From NCBI GenBank assembly GCA_018882485.1, contig VERU01000076.1:1-8908 (forward strand): a DNA stretch of 8,908 bases. The letters are read 5' to 3'. Both the position numbers and the translations under genes were made by a program. Shown one piece after another: positions 6,918 through 8,908 of the stretch (its first letter is position 1; each line of letters starts with the position of its first letter). Below the pieces are notes generated by a model. That model was not told the origin of the DNA. It saw only the letters and a list, made by a program, of their open reading frames with translations, and made no database searches. The DNA comes from Rhodoferax sp. GTDB lineage: Bacteria; Pseudomonadota; Gammaproteobacteria; Burkholderiales; Burkholderiaceae_C.

Positions 6918-7000
6918 GCGGTCTGCCAGCCGGCACTCTTGAATGCTATTTTATTTGTAGCTACAACTCCAATAAATATAAGGCTTTTAGCCCAGTTTTA
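6918..7000. repeat. AT-rich palindromic intergenic element between convergent genes
   Basis: The 83-bp spacer between the operon end and the convergent regulator is sharply AT-rich from about 6938 to 7000, against a very GC-rich background. It contains a perfect 12-bp palindrome, TTGTAGCTACAA (6955-6966), preceded by TGCTATTTTATT. The pattern TGCTATT...TAGCT...AAGxxxTAG.CC resembles, from memory, a dispersed ~60-bp intergenic repeat common in Comamonadaceae chromosomes. That identity is unverified and the copy here would be degenerate. Its position between convergent stops also fits a bidirectional transcription end. Confidence 0.45.
6982..6999 (+). terminator. Weak candidate terminator hairpin for the acyl-CoA operon
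   Basis: GGCT (6982-6985) and AGCC (6989-6992) can pair around a TTT loop, followed by a short T run at 6996-6999. A four-base stem is marginal for intrinsic termination, but the site lies 65 bp beyond the last stop and just before the convergent regulator, where an end signal is expected. Rho-dependent termination is equally possible. Confidence 0.25.
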
Positions 7001-8038
7001 TCATCCATTTCCGGGATCGGATGAGCCCGTGGCCGGGCGCCCCGCACGCCATTGCGAGACGGTGCATCCGTACTGGCGCCGGAACCAGTAAGCGAATGGG
7101 CTGGGCCCGGAAAAGCCCAGCAGCTCGGCCAGTTCGGCCAGCGATCGGTCACTGTCGCGGATCTGGCGGCCTGCAAATTCGGTGCGGATGGTGTGCAGCA
7201 GCGACGAGAACGAGGCGCCGTCGGCCTCCAGATGGCGGTGCAGGGTGCGGCGGTTCATGCCCAGCAGTTGCGCCACCTGGTCGGCCGTGCAGCGACCCCC
7301 GGGCAGCAGGGCGGCGATCAGCTGACGCGCCGAGCCCAGCGTGGTGCCCGGCGCGTCGGACAGCGCCTGTTCCAGGAACCGTCGCGCATAGGGCGACAGG
7401 CCCGATTCCCGATCGGGCAGGGGTGCGGTCAGGTCTCTGGCCGCGCACACGATGCCGTTGAACGCACTGTTGAATTCGACCGCCGATCCGAACAGCTGGC
7501 TGTGGCTGTCTCCCCGCAGAGGCGCCCGGTGGGTGAAGCAGACCTGTCGCGGGCGCCAGCCGGGTCCCAGCAGCTCCCTCAGGATGCGGAACATCACCCC
7601 GATGGCCAGTTCGATGGACTGCCGCACCGAGCCGCCGGCCTCGATCAGTACTTCCTCGCGGATGATCACGACGTCGGCATGATCCTCGATGTGCGTCAGC
7701 AGCGATGCGTTGAGCAGCCGCAGGTAGCGCCCCAGCGTGTCGAGCGCCTGGCGCGCGGTGGGCGCTTCCCGCAGCACGATGCTGATCGGCCCCAGGTTGG
7801 AGAGCCTGCGGCCGCGCGCGAGTTGCAGTCCGAAGTCCTCCACGCCGGCAGCCTGGGCGCTGCTTTCCAGCAGTTGCCGTACGGCGAGCACGCTGATGGG
7901 TGTCTCCGGGTCGTCCAGGCAACGCAGATTCAGACCGACCTGCGCCATCATGGCCTGGGGGTTCAGGCCCAGCGACTGCGCCAGCTCGACGTAACCGCTG
8001 AGGCTGGCACTGCGGATCACCTGGATGGGCCGGTGCAC
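7001..8038 (-). CDS. AraC-family transcriptional regulator (arabinose-binding-like N-terminal domain, OruR-like)
   Basis: The 345-aa protein has the architecture of OruR/ArgR-type AraC regulators. Residues about 20-205 form the arabinose-binding-like sensory domain (PF12625 group), including the EAPTARQALDTLGRYLRLLNASL segment. Residues 248-332 form the double helix-turn-helix, with the first helix pair in ADQVAQLLGMNRRTLHRHL and the AraC signature GFSGPSPFAYWFRRQYG near the end. The start is GTG (8038-8036): an in-frame TGA lies 15 bp upstream and no ATG lies between, while a partial GGGA site precedes it. It is transcribed toward the beta-oxidation operon and away from the TctC-like gene, sharing a 128-bp promoter region with the latter. 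It may control that gene, the operon, or both; the effector is unknown. Members of this group often sense small acids or acyl compounds, but nothing here fixes the ligand. Confidence 0.92.
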   Translation of the reverse strand: MHRPIQVIRSASLSGYVELAQSLGLNPQAMMAQVGLNLRCLDDPETPISVLAVRQLLESSAQAAGVEDFGLQLARGRRLSNLGPISIVLREAPTARQALDTLGRYLRLLNASLLTHIEDHADVVIIREEVLIEAGGSVRQSIELAIGVMFRILRELLGPGWRPRQVCFTHRAPLRGDSHSQLFGSAVEFNSAFNGIVCAARDLTAPLPDRESGLSPYARRFLEQALSDAPGTTLGSARQLIAALLPGGRCTADQVAQLLGMNRRTLHRHLEADGASFSSLLHTIRTEFAGRQIRDSDRSLAELAELLGFSGPSPFAYWFRRQYGCTVSQWRAGRPATGSSDPGNG

Positions 8039-8166
8039 AAATGTCCCAATTCAGATATCAGATGACCCGAAATATACATGCGGTGCCCGGCGCCGTCGAT
8101 AAGCTTGCGATCCAGTCGACGGCTTTGCGTGCCGGCGGCGCCCCATACAACCGGAGACACCGCACG
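8039..8166. promoter_or_regulatory. Divergent promoter region between the AraC regulator and the TctC-like gene
   Basis: This 128-bp spacer must hold the promoters for both divergent genes. The best regulator-side candidate on the minus strand is a -10-like TATATT (8076-8071) and a -35-like TCGACG (8099-8094) separated by 17 bp, 33 bp before the GTG. On the plus strand, TTCAGA (8050-8055) and TATACA (8073-8078) are also 17 bp apart. Both are weak matches to the sigma-70 consensus. A tandem TCAGAT-A-TCAGAT (8051-8063) lies close to the regulator start and could be half of an AraC-type site. The plus-strand gene has GGAG at 8153-8156, ten bases before its ATG. Confidence 0.4.
8092..8123. repeat. 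Inverted repeat, 8-bp perfect arms, in the divergent promoter region
   Basis: GCCGTCGA (8092-8099) and TCGACGGC (8116-8123) are perfect reverse complements around a 16-bp spacer that contains AAGCTT. The centre-to-centre distance of 24 bp is a little over two helical turns. It may be an operator for a dimeric regulator; the left arm overlaps the regulator's candidate -35, so binding could repress it. Alternatively it is a stem-loop in the leader of the TctC-like gene. Function is unproven. Confidence 0.4.
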
Positions 8167-8901
8167 ATGCACACGATCGACAAGGCGCGCCTGTCGCGCC
8201 ACCTGCTCACCTTTCTGGCGGCCGCGCTGGTCGCGCCCTGGGCCCAGGCCTGGACCGACAAGCCGGTCAGGATGCTGGTGCCGGCACCGGCCGGCGGCAC
8301 CATGGATGTGGTCGCGCGCATCCTGGCGGACCAGCTGTCGGCCGACATCGGTCAGCCCGTTGTGGTGGACAACAAGCCCGGCGCGGGCGGTGCGATCGCG
8401 GTGCAGGCCATGACGTCGGCACCGGCCGACGGGCAGACCATCATGGTCACCGCCAGCAACATCCTGACCGAAATCCCCCATGTGATGAAGACGGGCTTCG
8501 ACCCGGTCAAGGATGTCCGGCCGGTGGGCACCATCGCGCGGGCCGGCATGGTGCTGGTGGGCTCGCCCTCGCTGTCGGCCAGCGACCTCAAGGACTTTGT
8601 GGCCTATGCCAGGGCCAATCCGGGCAAGCTCAGTTTTGCCTCGTACAGCGCCGGCACGGCGTCGCACTATGCGGGCATGATCCTCAACCAGAAGGCGGGC
8701 CTGGACTTGCAGCATGTGCCCTTCCCCGGCTCGCCACCGGCCCTGGTGCAGGTGATGGGCGGCCAGATCGCGCTGATGTTCGACGGTATCGTGACGTCCA
8801 TGCCGCAGATCAAGGCGGGCAAGCTCAAGGCCTTCGGGGTGGCGTCCAAAGCCCGCTCGGGCCACCCGCCCCAGGTGCCCACCCTGGCCGAACTGGGCTA
8901 A
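8167..8901 (+). pseudogene. Tripartite tricarboxylate transporter substrate-binding protein (Bug/TctC family), truncated by an early stop
   Basis: The product is a periplasmic solute-binding protein of the Bug/TctC type. Residues 1-28 look like a Sec signal peptide: positive Lys/Arg, hydrophobic LLTFLAAALVA, and AQA before the likely cut. The mature part begins WTDKPVRMLVPAPAGGTMDVVARILA and continues with GQPVVVDNKPGAGGAIA, the family's conserved ligand-loop region. The reading frame stops at TAA 8899-8901 after VPTLAELG, giving 244 aa, while Bug proteins are usually 320-330. The family normally continues ELGYP here, and the bases read GGC TAA CCC. A C-to-A change at 8901, or one extra A, would explain the stop. 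So the gene is probably broken, or the base is an error, and the rest lies beyond the right edge. ATG 8167 is preferred over the frame-compatible ATG at 8041, because only the former puts the signal peptide at the N-terminus. Confidence 0.78.
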
Positions 8902-8908
8902 CCCCCGC

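Noticed and set aside
7100..7121. GCTGGGC-N8-GCCCAGC hairpin-like inverted repeat
   Set aside because: It lies inside the AraC coding region, where it encodes part of the conserved GFSGPSPFAYW signature, has no T tract and is best explained by codon content.
7052..8065. Plus-strand open frame of 337 codons opposite the AraC gene
   Set aside because: The minus strand encodes a clear AraC protein with both helix-turn-helix motifs; the plus-strand translation shows no domain.
8041..8166. Upstream in-frame extension of the TctC-like gene from ATG 8041
   Set aside because: It would put 42 non-hydrophobic residues before a good signal peptide and run through the divergent promoter region; ATG 8167 with GGAG upstream is the better start.

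Overview
The window is GC-rich, densely packed bacterial DNA. Its codon bias, the OruR-like AraC regulator, the Bug/TctC-type binding protein and a characteristic AT-rich intergenic element together suggest a betaproteobacterium of the order Burkholderiales, probably Comamonadaceae. This assignment is inference, because no rRNA or other marker gene is present.

Layout. Positions 1-6917 hold a tightly packed plus-strand acyl-CoA metabolism operon. In order it encodes the C-terminal ~673 residues of a FadN-type 3-hydroxyacyl-CoA dehydrogenase/enoyl-CoA hydratase (cut by the left edge), a thiolase, a TesB-like double-hotdog acyl-CoA thioesterase (start and stop overlapping as TGATG), a DsbA-fold 2-hydroxychromene-2-carboxylate isomerase homologue, a crotonase whose residues fit delta3-delta2-enoyl-CoA isomerase better than hydratase, and a PECR/2,4-dienoyl-CoA-reductase-like SDR. 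The SDR frame runs without a stop into a PaaI/YiiD-type hotdog thioesterase. Gaps are 45 bp or less and there is no obvious internal terminator. An 83-bp AT-rich spacer with a perfect 12-bp palindrome (6918-7000) separates the operon from a convergent minus-strand AraC-family regulator (7001-8038, GTG start). A 128-bp divergent spacer with an 8-bp inverted repeat follows, then a plus-strand TctC/Bug periplasmic binding protein (8167-8901). That last gene stops about 75 residues short of the family length, in the middle of a conserved motif.

How the genes fit together. FadN plus thiolase provide hydration, oxidation and thiolysis. The isomerase and the SDR are the auxiliary enzymes needed for substrates with misplaced or conjugated double bonds, and the thioesterases could release CoA from dead-end or chain-shortened acyl-CoAs. 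No acyl-CoA dehydrogenase or ligase is in view; they may lie upstream. The HCCA-isomerase homologue hints at a ring-derived or aromatic substrate, but the natural substrate cannot be read from the sequence. I see no phage, CRISPR, IS element, tRNA or rRNA. The items most worth checking are the SDR-thioesterase fusion, the catalytic-residue changes in the crotonase and SDR, the truncated Bug gene, and the two intergenic palindromic structures.
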